64,000 nucleotides of DNA from CBDFKJ01 sp965248805 (GTDB lineage Bacteria > Pseudomonadota > Alphaproteobacteria > UBA6615): assembly GCA_965248805.1 (NCBI GenBank), contig CBDFKJ010000007.1:434001-498000 (forward strand), in the 5' to 3' direction. Below the pieces are notes generated by a model. It was not told the DNA's origin and did not search any database. It worked only from the letters and a program-made list of their open reading frames with translations. Numbering within the stretch: the first letter of the stretch is position 1; every line of letters starts with the position of its first letter. Below are positions 34,916 through 43,635 of this stretch, piece by piece. The position numbers and the translations under genes are program-made.

Positions 34916-36276
34916 GTGATGTCCCCGGAAGTGGTGTAGCTCGGCGCGCATTGGTCATCGGCGCTTTCCGGTAGGGTCTGGTTGCGACACCAACCTTTGA
35001 CCGGAAGGACCACCGATGACCGATGACATGATGAACCTGCGCACGCTTGTGGAAAAGTCAGCGGACGCCGATCTGTTGCGTGAGATGATCGGCTTTGCCG
35101 CCGAGCGGTTGATGGAACTGGAGGTGGGCGCGTCTACTGGCGCCGCCTATGGCGAGAGGAACCCGCTGCGGCAGGCTCAGCGCAACGGCTACCGTGACCG
35201 CGACTGGGAGACGCGGGCGGCGACCGCCGAGCTGCGCATTCCCAAGCTGAGGAAGGGCTCCTTCTTCCCGAGCTTTCTTGAGCCGCGCCGCATGGCCGAG
35301 AAGGCGCTGACCGCTGTTATCCAGGAAGCCTATGTCCAGGGCATCTCGACGCGGTCGGTCGACGACCTGGTCAAGGCGATGGGCATGAGCGGCATCTCGA
35401 AGAGCCAGGTCAGCCGGCTGTGCGAGGAGATCGACGGCAAGGTGAAGGCTTTTCTGGAGCGGCCGATCGAAGGTGACTGGCCGTACCTGTGGATCGACGC
35501 GACCTATCTGAAGGTCCGTCGCGGCGGACGCATCGTGTCGGTCGCCGTCATCATCGCCGTCGGCGTCAACAGCGACGGCCGGCGCGAGGTGCTGGGCATG
35601 GAGATCGGCACCTCCGAGGCCGAGCCGATCTGGACGGAGTTCCTGCGCAAGCTGACGCGACTGCGCGGCGTCAAGCTCGTCGTCTCCGATGCGCATGAAG
35701 GCTTGAAGGCCGCCGTCACCAAGGTGCTGTGCGCCACATGGCAGCGTTGCCGCGTCCACTTCATGCGCAACGTGCTCGCCCATGCCGGGAAGAACGGGCG
35801 GCGCGTCGTCTCGGCCTTCATCTCCACCGCGTTCGCACAGGGGACGGCCGAGGCGGCGAGCCTTCAATGGCGTGCCGTCGCCGATCAGATCCGAACGAAG
35901 GTCCCGAAGCTTGCCGCCATCATGGACGACGCCGAGCCCGATGTGTTGGCATACATGACCTTCCCCAAGGAGCATCGCGCCAAGCTGCACAGCACCAATC
36001 CGATCGAGCGCCTCAACGGCGAGATCAAGCGCAGGACCGACGTCGTCGGCATTTTCCCCAACGATGATGCCATCGTCCGGCTGGTCGGCGCGCTCCTGCT
36101 CGAACAGAACGATGAGTGGGTCGTGCAACGGGCCAGATACATGACCCTGGAAACCATCGCCCAGATGAATGATGATCCTCTCATCAGCCTGCCAGCTGTC
36201 GCACGCTGATCATCCCGGCCCATGCCGGAGCGCGCGGCCATCTGCCGTCAGCTACACCACTCCATGGGACACGATC
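34916..36276 (+). mobile_element. IS256-family element copy 1
   Basis: 1361 bases inserted into the end of IS1182 copy A. Terminal repeats share AGTGGTGTAGCT. Nine-base flanks TCGTCAACG and TCTTCAACG are target duplications with one difference. Confidence 0.88.
35016..36209 (+). CDS. IS256-family transposase (copy 1)
   Basis: 397 residues of the mutator/IS256 type, with RNGYRDRDWETRAATAELRI, Asp in LWIDATYLKVR, Asp in LVVSDAHEGLK and the Glu region NPIERLNGEIKRRTDV. It differs from copies 2 and 3 by Gly for Glu in the AFAQ(G/E)TAE stretch. Divergence among the three copies is only one or two residues, so they spread recently. Confidence 0.93.
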   Translation: MTDDMMNLRTLVEKSADADLLREMIGFAAERLMELEVGASTGAAYGERNPLRQAQRNGYRDRDWETRAATAELRIPKLRKGSFFPSFLEPRRMAEKALTAVIQEAYVQGISTRSVDDLVKAMGMSGISKSQVSRLCEEIDGKVKAFLERPIEGDWPYLWIDATYLKVRRGGRIVSVAVIIAVGVNSDGRREVLGMEIGTSEAEPIWTEFLRKLTRLRGVKLVVSDAHEGLKAAVTKVLCATWQRCRVHFMRNVLAHAGKNGRRVVSAFISTAFAQGTAEAASLQWRAVADQIRTKVPKLAAIMDDAEPDVLAYMTFPKEHRAKLHSTNPIERLNGEIKRRTDVVGIFPNDDAIVRLVGALLLEQNDEWVVQRARYMTLETIAQMNDDPLISLPAVAR

Positions 36277-36290
36277 TCTTCAACGGGCTG

Positions 36291-36610
36291 TTACCAGGTG
36301 GTTACCACCCCTGGTTACCACCCCGATCTGGCACTAAGTCTTTGTAGATGGGTGATTTTTCGGCCCCGACGGGGTGGTAACCGGGAGCCCCCGTGTGCCG
36401 CCGTGGTTACCACCCACGATCTGGCGCTAACTCTTTGAAATAAAGTTGTTATTGCGGACGGTCGGGATGGCGTCCGGCAACCGGTGCTAACCTCGGTTAC
36501 CATCCAGGTTACCACCCTGATCTTGGCCTAAGCCTTTGTAGTATCGTGGTTTTCTCAGCCGGGCGCGGGTGGCAACCAAGTGGCAACCCAGTTTTGGCCT
36601 GTCGCTGGCG
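36291..36610. repeat. GGTTACC-rich imperfect repeat array
   Basis: Three imperfect direct units start at 36313, 36405 and 36507, each GGTTACCACC followed by GATCTGGC-like and CTAA-TCTTTG segments. Many extra GGTTACC or GGTAACC heptamers lie between them. The array continues across the IS1182 insertion to 33430-33466. No coding frame explains it. It might be clustered binding or attachment sites. Confidence 0.6.
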
Positions 36611-36687
36611 AAATTCCGCGCTGACCACTTGCATTTGGTGCCAGGAAGGAGCCGCGATATCAGTGGCTTAGAACCAACCAATAACGC

Positions 36688-36715
36688 TTGACGGTGTAAC
36701 ATGAGGAGGTATAGA
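36688..36715 (+). promoter_or_regulatory. Promoter of higBA
   Basis: TTGACG (36688-36693), 16 bases, TATAGA (36710-36715). Predicted transcription start is 1-3 bases before the GTG start of higB. Confidence 0.55.
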
Positions 36716-36723
36716 GTCCGGCG

Positions 36724-37002
36724 GTGATCAAGTCCTTCAAGGACCGCGATGCCGGGCGGCTGTTCAACCGGCTTGCGACACGGCGGTGGCGTGGCATCGC
36801 TCGTCAGGCGCGGCGCAAGCTGGAGGTGCTGAACGCCGCCACGTCGCTGAACGAACTGCGTGTCCCGCCGGGCAATCGGCTGGAGGCCCTCAAGGGGAGC
36901 CGCCGGGGTCAGCACAGCATCCGGATCAACGATCAGTGGCGCATTTGTTTCGTTTGGCGCGGCGAGGACGCATACGACGTAGAGATCACCGATTACCATT
37001 AG
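36724..37002 (+). CDS. higB: HigB/RelE-family toxin
   Basis: 92 residues from a GTG start. The HigB pattern is complete: IKSFKDRDAGRLFNRL, ARRKLEVLNAATSLNELRVP, GNRLEALKG and HSIRINDQWRICFVWRG, ending in VEITDYH. The catalytic Arg/His region of this mRNA interferase family is conserved. It lies 9 bases before higA. The module sits between two inverted IS256 copies and could move or persist with them. Confidence 0.9.
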   Translation: MIKSFKDRDAGRLFNRLATRRWRGIARQARRKLEVLNAATSLNELRVPPGNRLEALKGSRRGQHSIRINDQWRICFVWRGEDAYDVEITDYH

Positions 37003-37011
37003 GAGACGGCC

Positions 37012-37314
37012 ATGAACGACCGAACGCCCATTCGTCCCGGGGAGATTCTGAGCGAGGAATTCCTCATCCCCATGGGTGTCAGCCAATCTCGGCTGGCGCG
37101 GGACATCAACGTGCCGCCACGCCGCATCAACGAGATCTGCCTCGGCAAGCGAGCCATCACGCCGGACACCGCGCTGAGGCTGGCCCGCTTCTTCGGGATG
37201 TCGGCGGAGTTCTGGATGAACCTGCAGCAGCGTCATGACTTGGAATGCGCCAAAGACGAGCTGGAAGCGCGGCTCGAGCGAGAAGTGCGTCCATTGGGTC
37301 AAGAGGCTGCTTGA
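37012..37314 (+). CDS. higA: HigA-family antitoxin
   Basis: 100 residues: PIRPGEILSEEFLIPMGVSQ, SRLARDINVPPRRINEICLG and KRAITPDTALRLARFFGMSA, with the conserved FWMNLQQRHDL. It is a full HTH antitoxin that binds HigB and the shared promoter. A truncated second higA follows 39 bases downstream. Confidence 0.9.
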   Translation: MNDRTPIRPGEILSEEFLIPMGVSQSRLARDINVPPRRINEICLGKRAITPDTALRLARFFGMSAEFWMNLQQRHDLECAKDELEARLEREVRPLGQEAA

Positions 37315-37353
37315 CCCATCTGTATTCGTCTAGAAGCGCCACCGGCCACAACG

Positions 37354-37560
37354 ATGGCGATCAAGGTGTCGCGCCCCCGGCTGAACGACATCGTCCGCGT
37401 GCGCCACGCCGTCACCACCAACACCGCGCTCAGGCTCGGGCGCCACTTCGGCGCGACGCCGGAGTTCTGGATCAATCTGCAGACCCGCTACGATCTCGAC
37501 GTGGCCGAGCGCACCGTGCGCCGGAAGATCGAGCGGGAGGTCGAGCCGCGCGCCGCGTGA
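37354..37560 (+). pseudogene. Second HigA-type antitoxin, N-terminally truncated
   Basis: 68 residues: VSRPRLNDIVRVRHAVTTNT, ALRLGRHFGATPEFWINLQT, RYDLDVAERTVRRKI. It keeps half of the HTH and the C-terminal helices of HigA but lacks the first 30 or so residues. Sequence differs from the intact higA, so it is a relic of a different module rather than a fresh duplication. DNA binding is unlikely. 37561-37712 after it holds nothing recognisable. Confidence 0.7.
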
Positions 37561-37712
37561 GGCACTTTGCCAGCGGTGGCTGGCTTGAAATCAATGATGA
37601 GCGCGTTCCAATGACCCTTGCTGTGGTTATCTGGTTTTCAACGAAGTGTCGGGGAGCTGCTCAATCTGCCCCATTTGTTTCTGGGAAGACGATCTATCAC
37701 AGCTGCGATTTC

Positions 37713-39073
37713 GATCGTGTCCCATGGAGTGGTGTAGCTGACGGCAGATGGCCGCGCGCTCCGGCATGGGCCGGGATGATCAGCGTGCGACAGCTGGCAG
37801 GCTGATGAGAGGATCATCATTCATCTGGGCGATGGTTTCCAGGGTCATGTATCTGGCCCGTTGCACGACCCACTCATCGTTCTGTTCGAGCAGGAGCGCG
37901 CCGACCAGCCGGACGATGGCATCATCGTTGGGGAAAATGCCGACGACGTCGGTCCTGCGCTTGATCTCGCCGTTGAGGCGCTCGATCGGATTGGTGCTGT
38001 GCAGCTTGGCGCGATGCTCCTTGGGGAAGGTCATGTATGCCAACACATCGGGCTCGGCGTCGTCCATGATGGCGGCAAGCTTCGGGACCTTCGTTCGGAT
38101 CTGATCGGCGACGGCACGCCATTGAAGGCTCGCCGCCTCGGCCGTCTCCTGTGCGAACGCGGTGGAGATGAAGGCCGAGACGACGCGCCGCCCGTTCTTC
38201 CCGGCATGGGCGAGCACGTTGCGCATGAAGTGGACGCGGCAACGCTGCCATGTGGCGCACAGCACCTTGGTGACGGCGGCCTTCAAGCCTTCATGCGCAT
38301 CGGAGACGACGAGCTTGACGCCGCGCAGTCGCGTCAGCTTGCGCAGGAACTCCGTCCAGATCGGCTCGGCCTCGGAGGTGCCGATCTCCATGCCCAGCAC
38401 CTCGCGCCGGCCGTCGCTGTTGACGCCGACGGCGATGATGACGGCGACCGACACGATGCGTCCGCCGCGACGGACCTTCAGATAGGTCGCGTCGATCCAC
38501 AGGTACGGCCAGTCACCTTCGATCGGCCGCTCCAGAAAAGCCTTCACCTTGCCGTCGATCTCCTCGCACAGCCGGCTGACCTGGCTCTTCGAGATGCCGC
38601 TCATGCCCATCGCCTTGACCAGGTCGTCGACCGACCGCGTCGAGATGCCCTGGACATAGGCTTCCTGGATAACAGCGGTCAGCGCCTTCTCGGCCATGCG
38701 GCGCGGCTCAAGAAAGCTCGGGAAGAAGGAGCCCTTCCTCAGCTTGGGAATGCGCAGCTCGGCGGTCGCCGCCCGCGTCTCCCAGTCGCGGTCACGGTAG
38801 CCGTTGCGCTGAGCCTGCCGCAGCGGGTTCCTCTCGCCATAGGCGGCGCCAGTAGACGCGCCCACCTCCAGTTCCATCAACCGCTCGGCGGCAAAGCCGA
38901 TCATCTCACGCAACAGATCGGCGTCCGCTGACTTTTCCACAAGCGTGCGCAGGTTCATCATGTCATCGGTCATCGGTGGTCCTTCCGGTCAAAGGTTGGT
39001 GTCGCAACCAGACCCTACCGGAAAGCGCCGATGACCAATGCGCGCCGAGCTACACCACTTCCGGGGACATCAC
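37713..39073 (-). mobile_element. IS256-family element copy 2, inverted relative to copies 1 and 3
   Basis: 1361 bases with the same ends as copy 1. The flanks GAAATCGCA and the ATTTTAG side show no target duplication, unlike copies 1 and 3. This suggests rearrangement after insertion. Confidence 0.88.
37780..38973 (-). CDS. IS256-family transposase (copy 2)
   Basis: 397 residues, identical to copy 1 except for the AFAQETAE stretch, with all catalytic regions (WIDATYLKV, SDAHEGLK, NPIERLNGE) intact. It is convergent with copy 1 across the higBA cargo and divergent from copy 3. Confidence 0.93.
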   Translation of the reverse strand: MTDDMMNLRTLVEKSADADLLREMIGFAAERLMELEVGASTGAAYGERNPLRQAQRNGYRDRDWETRAATAELRIPKLRKGSFFPSFLEPRRMAEKALTAVIQEAYVQGISTRSVDDLVKAMGMSGISKSQVSRLCEEIDGKVKAFLERPIEGDWPYLWIDATYLKVRRGGRIVSVAVIIAVGVNSDGRREVLGMEIGTSEAEPIWTEFLRKLTRLRGVKLVVSDAHEGLKAAVTKVLCATWQRCRVHFMRNVLAHAGKNGRRVVSAFISTAFAQETAEAASLQWRAVADQIRTKVPKLAAIMDDAEPDVLAYMTFPKEHRAKLHSTNPIERLNGEIKRRTDVVGIFPNDDAIVRLVGALLLEQNDEWVVQRARYMTLETIAQMNDDPLISLPAVAR

Positions 39074-39248
39074 CTAAAATGATTCGCTGGATCTAATTTT
39101 GGGCCCAATTCGGACCAATTCATTGTACAGATGCCGAAGACTGTTCTTTACGGCTTTAGGAGTGGGCAAAGGTAGCTCCGGATATTTCTGCGCAACAAGT
39201 TCAATTAGCGCATCCGCCTCGCCAGCCAACGTCGGCAGAGACTCCCTA

Positions 39249-40133
39249 GTGGAGGGATCGGAACGAAAGAGTCCGAATTGGGATTCCGTATTTTGCTGTG
39301 GTATGCGCCCGGCAAGGCGCCGGTCCCGCTCGATCGTGTCGCCGAGATCGTGCGCCTGACGCAGCAACCGCCGCCGTTTGAGGCGACCCACTGGACGTTG
39401 CGCGCGATCGCCAGGGCGGCCGGTATTGCCGCCTCGACGGTGCAGGCGATCTGGAAGGCTCACGGTCTCAGCCCGCACCGCTGGCGCAACTTCAAGCTGT
39501 CGACCGACCCTGCCTTCGCCGAGAAACTCACCGATATCGTCGGCCTGTATGTCGACCCGCCGGCCCATGCGGTGGTGTTGTCGATCGATGAGAAGTCACA
39601 GATCCAGGCGCTCGACCGCCGGTCTGCCGATGAAGAAGGGACGCGCCGGCACCATGACCCATGACTACAAACGGCACGGCACGACCACGCTGTTTGCGGC
39701 GCTCAACGTTCTGGACGGAACGGTGATCGGCCAGAACATGCAGCGCCACCGCCATCAGGAGTTCATCCGCTTCCTCAACCGCATCGAGCGCACGGTGCCG
39801 GCGGACAAGGCCATCCACGCGATCGTCGACAACTACGCGGCGCACAACAAGGACAAGGTCCGCGCCTGGCTCGCCCGCCATCCGCGCTGGACTTTCCACT
39901 TCACACCGACCTCCTGCTCGTGGCTCAATGCCGTCGAGGGCTTCTTCGCAAAACTCACCCGGCGGCGGCTCAAGCACGGCGTCTTCCATTCCGTCGTCGA
40001 TCTCCAGGCCGCAATCAACCGCTTCGTCCGCGAATACAATGCGGCCAACCCACAGCCATTCATATGGAAAGCCGACCCCGACGACATCATCGCAGCCCGA
40101 AACCGAGGGTTCCAAACGTTGGAATCAATCCAC
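39249..40133 (+). mobile_element. IS630-family deletion derivative lacking the transposase N-terminus
   Basis: Inserted at TA (39247-39248 and 40134-40135). The left end is near-identical to that of the element at 62122-62450. An internal deletion joins TATGCG directly to CCCGGCAAG, removing about the first 90 codons. Confidence 0.8.
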
Positions 40134-40136
40134 TAG
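39278..40136 (+). pseudogene. IS630-family transposase, truncated and frameshifted
   Basis: The first frame carries APVPLDRVAEIVRLTQQPPP and the catalytic Asp in VVLSIDEKSQIQALDR. Near 39620 about 8 bases are missing (expected TQPGLP), and the reading moves to the frame starting GLPMKKGRAGTMTHDYKRHG. That frame has Asp in HAIVDNYAAHNK and Glu in SWLNAVEGFFAKL. The N-terminal HTH is absent. The copy cannot make a functional transposase alone. Confidence 0.8.
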
Positions 40137-40449
40137 CGTCGACGCGTCAACGGAACTCCTTCTCGATTAGGTGCCTAGACGTAGGCCTGCCCGGGAATCC
40201 TGAACGATATAGTTCACGCCCATTCTCGCTCGGGCGCGCGGTTTGTTCATCTAGTGCCGTCGCGGATGATGTCGGAATCGAATGCTCATCGCCTGACAAA
40301 ATTTCGGCCAGACTACCTTGGGGAACAAAAACCCACCCAATCTCATATTTGTCCGGCTCGTTTTGCACCTTCATCCGCATTCGCCCATCGTGAAAACGTG
40401 GATCAACCTTCCATTGCTTTGGGAATTTTCGCCATATGCGCTATGCGCG

Positions 40450-41810
40450 GTGATGTCCCCGGAAGTGGTGTAGCTCGGCGCGCATTGGTCATCGGCGCTT
40501 TCCGGTAGGGTCTGGTTGCGACACCAACCTTTGACCGGAAGGACCACCGATGACCGATGACATGATGAACCTGCGCACGCTTGTGGAAAAGTCAGCGGAC
40601 GCCGATCTGTTGCGTGAGATGATCGGCTTTGCCGCCGAGCGGTTGATGGAACTGGAGGTGGGCGCGTCTACTGGCGCCGCCTATGGCGAGAGGAACCCGC
40701 TGCGGCAGGCTCAGCGCAACGGCTACCGTGACCGCGACTGGGAGACGCGGGCGGCGACCGCCGAGCTGCGCATTCCCAAGCTGAGGAAGGGCTCCTTCTT
40801 CCCGAGCTTTCTTGAGCCGCGCCGCATGGCCGAGAAGGCGCTGACCGCTGTTATCCAGGAAGCCTATGTCCAGGGCATCTCGACGCGGTCGGTCGACGAC
40901 CTGGTCAAGGCGATGGGCATGAGCGGCATCTCGAAGAGCCAGGTCAGCCGGCTGTGCGAGGAGATCGACGGCAAGGTGAAGGCTTTTCTGGAGCGGCCGA
41001 TCGAAGGTGACTGGCCGTACCTGTGGATCGACGCGACCTATCTGAAGGTCCGTCGCGGCGGACGCATCGTGTCGGTCGCCGTCATCATCGCCGTCGGCGT
41101 CAACAGCGACGGCCGGCGCGAGGTGCTGGGCATGGAGATCGGCACCTCCGAGGCCGAGCCGATCTGGACGGAGTTCCTGCGCAAGCTGACGCGACTGCGC
41201 GGCGTCAAGCTCGTCGTCTCCGATGCGCATGAAGGCTTGAAGGCCGCCGTCACCAAGGTGCTGTGCGCCACATGGCAGCGTTGCCGCGTCCACTTCATGC
41301 GCAACGTGCTCGCCCATGCCGGGAAGAACGGGCGGCGCGTCGTCTCGGCCTTCATCGCCACCGCGTTCGCACAGGAGACGGCCGAGGCGGCGAGCCTTCA
41401 ATGGCGTGCCGTCGCCGATCAGATCCGAACGAAGGTCCCGAAGCTTGCCGCCATCATGGACGACGCCGAGCCCGATGTGTTGGCATACATGACCTTCCCC
41501 AAGGAGCATCGCGCCAAGCTGCACAGCACCAATCCGATCGAGCGCCTCAACGGCGAGATCAAGCGCAGGACCGACGTCGTCGGCATTTTCCCCAACGATG
41601 ATGCCATCGTCCGGCTGGTCGGCGCGCTCCTGCTCGAACAGAACGATGAGTGGGTCGTGCAACGGGCCAGATACATGACCCTGGAAACCATCGCCCAGAT
41701 GAATGATGATCCTCTCATCAGCCTGCCAGCTGTCGCACGCTGATCATCCCGGCCCATGCCGGAGCGCGCGGCCATCTGCCGTCAGCTACACCACTCCATG
41801 GGACACGATC
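40450..41810 (+). mobile_element. IS256-family element copy 3
   Basis: 1361 bases. Nine-base flanks CTATGCGCG (40441-40449) and ATATGCGCG (41811-41819) are target duplications with one difference. It interrupts the hypothetical gene just after its start codon. Confidence 0.88.
40550..41743 (+). CDS. IS256-family transposase (copy 3)
   Basis: 397 residues. It differs from copy 2 by Ala for Ser in the FI(A/S)TAF stretch, and all catalytic regions are intact. It lies in direct orientation to copy 1, so recombination between copies 1 and 3 could delete higBA and the IS630 derivative. Confidence 0.93.
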   Translation: MTDDMMNLRTLVEKSADADLLREMIGFAAERLMELEVGASTGAAYGERNPLRQAQRNGYRDRDWETRAATAELRIPKLRKGSFFPSFLEPRRMAEKALTAVIQEAYVQGISTRSVDDLVKAMGMSGISKSQVSRLCEEIDGKVKAFLERPIEGDWPYLWIDATYLKVRRGGRIVSVAVIIAVGVNSDGRREVLGMEIGTSEAEPIWTEFLRKLTRLRGVKLVVSDAHEGLKAAVTKVLCATWQRCRVHFMRNVLAHAGKNGRRVVSAFIATAFAQETAEAASLQWRAVADQIRTKVPKLAAIMDDAEPDVLAYMTFPKEHRAKLHSTNPIERLNGEIKRRTDVVGIFPNDDAIVRLVGALLLEQNDEWVVQRARYMTLETIAQMNDDPLISLPAVAR

Positions 41811-42181
41811 ATATGCGCGCATGTATGTCACGCAACTCTCCTCCCGGAGTCAGTAGCCTGGCGATGTACTTGCCGTCTGCGAATGCTTGCCCCACCCGCT
41901 CCAGTTCCGCGGGTCGGTTTGAACCGAAATCACGGCGAACCGCCCTGGAAGAAGTTCCAAGCCGGCCGGCGCATGATCCGGCGGCGGCAGCCAGTCAGGC
42001 CGTGCGCCTATGTCGCTTTCTCGACAGCGACCGCGTGCAGATCGACATCGCACTCCTCAACCAGCCAGCAGGAGCACAGTTCGCTCATGCCGCTCACCCT
42101 CACCTCCTCGGCCTTCTCGCACTATGGTAACATGCCCATACGATATACCTGCGAGGGCGAAGACATATCGCCGCCGCTTAC

Positions 42182-43635
42182 CAGCCCGGTGATGAAGTCG
42201 CGCTTTGATCAATCGGTTTCGGGGGCGACGATGATGATGATAACGAGCATGGCTGGTTTGCCTTCGATGTTCGCCACGATGGCGATCGCCAGGGCAGCAT
42301 CGAACTGAATAACGAACAAAAGGGTGCTCTTTGCACTCGCAGCCTCCCTCGGCGTGCCTGATCCGAACAGCGCGCGCATCAGAATGCCGAGATTGAACCC
42401 GGCGACATGGATCAGGTAGCGTTTGTGGACGTTCTCGCGCGCCCGCAGCAACGCGCGGCGCATGCCGCCACGGTCGAGGACATGGGCGAAGCTGCGCTCG
42501 ACCATCTCACCGCGCCTGCGCATGGCGTTCCGCGCGACGCCGGACTTCAATCGCGCCCGGTTGGCGTAGACAGCCTGACGTGCCGCCTGGTCGCCATGCC
42601 AGCGCAGATAGCCGTTGGCGGGCTCCGGCTCGGAGATCCGCGTTTTCCAGACGCCGCCGTCGAGGTCTTTCAGCCCCTCGCGTGAATGATAGCCCTTGTC
42701 GCCAACGAGACTGCAGGGCTCTGCCCGTGTTGGAGCCAGGCCGACCTCGGCGAGGTTGCGCGCGGCCGCCTCCAGCGTCCCAGGCAAAGTCGTCGTGTCG
42801 CCTTCATCGGCTGGATAGATCGGCGCCGCAACGATGACGCCGGTATCGAGATCGACCGCGTGCTCGGGCTTGTAGGCCAGATGCGTGGTGCCGTCCTTCA
42901 TCCGCGCGATCTTCGCATCAGGATCGGTCGGGCTCGTCCAATCCTTGTTCGAAAGCTTCTTGCCCTTCCGCCGGCGATCGAGCCGGACGAGGTCGTCGAT
43001 CGTCGGCGTTTCGACGCCACTCTCCTTCGCCATTTGCGTCAGCATCTCGCGATAGGTCTCGCCGCTATCGCGCCGCACGATGGCTCGCAGGGCGGCGTTG
43101 GCTTCCATCGTCGAGCCGTCGACGCCGATCCGCTCGCCCTTCACCAGACCGCGCGCGGCGACGAGAGCCAGAACCCAGTCGAAAACCTTTTCATGGACCT
43201 CGTGCGGCAGCCGGCCGCGCGTCTTCGACAACCAGGAATGATCGGGAACCTTGTCCCGGTTCGCCAACCGCAGAAACGCGCGAAGCGACAGCGAATCCGA
43301 ACAGCGCCAAGCGATGCCGCGCTCGCTGCCGATGCCCTCGAAATAGCCGATCATGTGCATCCGGAAATAACGCCCCGGCGGCAGCGAAGGAGCCCCCATC
43401 CGAGGTGCGTAGTATGGCTTGCACGTCGCCTCCACGAAGCCGTCAAAGCCAGACTCGGTCAGCAACTCATGCAGCCGGTCGGAAAACGCGTGTCCAGGCG
43501 AACGCGGCATCTCCGCCCATGTCACCACGAGGTCACCCTGAACCTCGCTCTGTCGTCTCAATGCCATCGCACGACGCCCGTCTAAATCTCTATGTTCAGA
43601 CAGAATCAGACACGCCGGACTTCGTCAACGGGCTG
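42182..43635 (-). mobile_element. IS1182-family element copy B
   Basis: 1454 bases, complete, flanked by TTAC (42178-42181 and 43636-43639) inside the PEBP gene. Confidence 0.93.
42209..43567 (-). CDS. IS1182-family transposase (copy B)
   Basis: 452 residues, differing from copy A only by Ser for Phe near residue 29 (HAFSDRLHEL). The DDE residues in GVDGSTMEA, LVGDKGYHS and RGEMVERSF are intact, so this copy is the best candidate for the active parent. Confidence 0.93.
   Translation of the reverse strand: MALRRQSEVQGDLVVTWAEMPRSPGHAFSDRLHELLTESGFDGFVEATCKPYYAPRMGAPSLPPGRYFRMHMIGYFEGIGSERGIAWRCSDSLSLRAFLRLANRDKVPDHSWLSKTRGRLPHEVHEKVFDWVLALVAARGLVKGERIGVDGSTMEANAALRAIVRRDSGETYREMLTQMAKESGVETPTIDDLVRLDRRRKGKKLSNKDWTSPTDPDAKIARMKDGTTHLAYKPEHAVDLDTGVIVAAPIYPADEGDTTTLPGTLEAAARNLAEVGLAPTRAEPCSLVGDKGYHSREGLKDLDGGVWKTRISEPEPANGYLRWHGDQAARQAVYANRARLKSGVARNAMRRRGEMVERSFAHVLDRGGMRRALLRARENVHKRYLIHVAGFNLGILMRALFGSGTPREAASAKSTLLFVIQFDAALAIAIVANIEGKPAMLVIIIIVAPETD

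Larger units (their letters stand above)
33467..36290 (-). mobile_element. IS1182-family element copy A, itself split by IS256-1
   Basis: Ends CAGCCCGGTGATGAAGTC and GACTTCGTCAACGGGCTG form the imperfect inverted repeats. The last bases after the IS256 insertion lie at 36286-36290. Flanking target duplications are TTAC (33463-33466 and 36291-36294). Without IS256-1 the length is 1454 bases, identical to copy B. Confidence 0.88.
39074..41822 (-). pseudogene. Hypothetical gene split by IS630 and IS256-3, with one nonsense codon
   Basis: Removing IS256-3 (9-base duplication) and the IS630 derivative (TA duplication) gives a 164-codon frame. It runs from ATG 41822 (MRAYRIWRKFPKQWKVDPRF), through KYEIGWVFVPQGSLAE, LIEKEFR, a TGA (40147-40149, likely CGA originally), RVDARESLPTLAGEADALIE and LPLPTPKAVKNSLR, to TAG 39074-39076. 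A GGAGGAG ribosome site precedes the ATG. The LP.L..EA..L....PTPK..KN.LR end recalls a family of small hypothetical proteins. Function is unknown. Confidence 0.6.

Noticed and set aside
35058..36128. 356-residue frames antisense to the IS256 transposases
   Set aside because: Present identically behind all three copies; a mirror of the transposase with no support.
36313..36540. CRISPR-like array
   Set aside because: The three units are imperfect and unevenly spaced, the spacers are themselves similar, and no cas gene is present.
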